The notes under the pieces were generated by a model that was not told the DNA's origin, ran no database searches, and saw only the letters and a list, made by a program, of their open reading frames with translations. Shown here in pieces: positions 14,884-14,972 of a stretch of 14,972 bases of DNA; the stretch's first letter is position 1; every line of letters starts with the position of its first letter. The stretch lies in NCBI GenBank assembly GCA_036759545.1, contig DAIOUL010000063.1, positions 1 to 14,972 on the forward strand. The letters are read 5' to 3'. Position numbers and translations under genes: made by a program. This DNA is from 66-474 sp036759545 (lineage in GTDB: Bacteria; Pseudomonadota; Gammaproteobacteria; Xanthomonadales; Rhodanobacteraceae).

Positions 14884-14901
14884 GATGCTTGCGTAAGCAT
14901 C
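14884..14901. repeat. Short inverted repeat after argS
   Basis: Perfect 7-bp arms gatgctt and aagcatc surround gcgt. No T-run follows. It stands between the argS palindrome and the heptamer array and may be a weak terminator or part of a repeat element; nothing decides between these. Confidence 0.35.
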
Positions 14902-14916
14902 ACGATGATGTAGCCT

Positions 14917-14972
14917 TCTCACGTCTCACGTCTCACGTCTCACGTCTCACGTCTCACGTCTCACGTCTCACG
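14917..14972. repeat. Exact 7-bp tandem array, 8 copies, running off the window end
   Basis: The unit tctcacg is repeated eight times without a mismatch from 14917 to the last base, so the true array may be longer. Seven is not a multiple of three, yet the plus strand is free of stops in all frames and would encode repeats of SHVSRLT. The minus strand contains TGA in every frame. Perfect identity suggests recent slippage and possible copy-number variation. The window end may be a contig break caused by this array. Confidence 0.95.

Noticed and set aside
14863..14913. 16-codon ORF after argS
   Set aside because: No ribosome site, and it contains the 14884-14901 palindrome; probably chance.
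14917..14972. CRISPR array
   Set aside because: Seven-base units with no spacers are a simple tandem repeat.

Overview
The window looks like a chromosomal segment of a GC-rich gammaproteobacterium, most likely of the order Xanthomonadales (Rhodanobacteraceae/Xanthomonadaceae side). This rests on gene content, on gene order (argS, radC and the coaBC-dut-algC cluster, which resembles the pseudomonad/xanthomonad arrangement), on very GC-rich coding, and on heptanucleotide tandem repeats between genes, a trait I associate with this order. It starts inside a gene and ends inside a tandem repeat, so at least the right edge may be a contig end. No sequence search was run; assignments come from reading motifs.

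Left part (1-4256, plus strand): the C-terminal nine tenths of an inner-membrane RND multidrug efflux pump, a short spacer with a REP-like palindrome, and a secreted serine hydrolase of the class C beta-lactamase/penicillin-binding fold. Middle-left (4276-6959, minus strand): ttcA, rdgC and a YgjP-type HExxH metalloprotein follow one another in one direction. They cover tRNA thiolation, RecA control and a predicted zinc hydrolase. A heptamer-built inverted repeat lies between ttcA and rdgC and supplies the last codons of ttcA. Centre (7042-7844, plus strand): a small DUF465/YdcH-like coiled-coil gene and a GNAT acetyltransferase share a GTGA stop/start overlap and diverge from ttcA.

Middle-right (7841-11965, minus strand): a tight coaBC-dut-algC operon covers coenzyme A synthesis, dUTP removal and sugar-phosphate interconversion. 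CoaBC overlaps dut by one base (TGATG), and dut is 7 nt from algC. AlgC carries an unusual membrane-anchored N-terminal third. Right part (12084-14792, plus strand): radC diverges from coaBC. A 345-nt non-coding region with two consensus DnaA boxes follows, then argS, then about 180 nt of palindromes and an exact 8x7-bp tandem array.

Most of the window is ordinary housekeeping DNA, and I found no new multi-gene defence or mobile system. The points most worth a second look are a glutamate at the position of the catalytic cysteine in the decarboxylase half of CoaBC, the DnaA-box region between radC and argS, the membrane-tethered AlgC fusion, and the two unrelated heptamer repeat loci.
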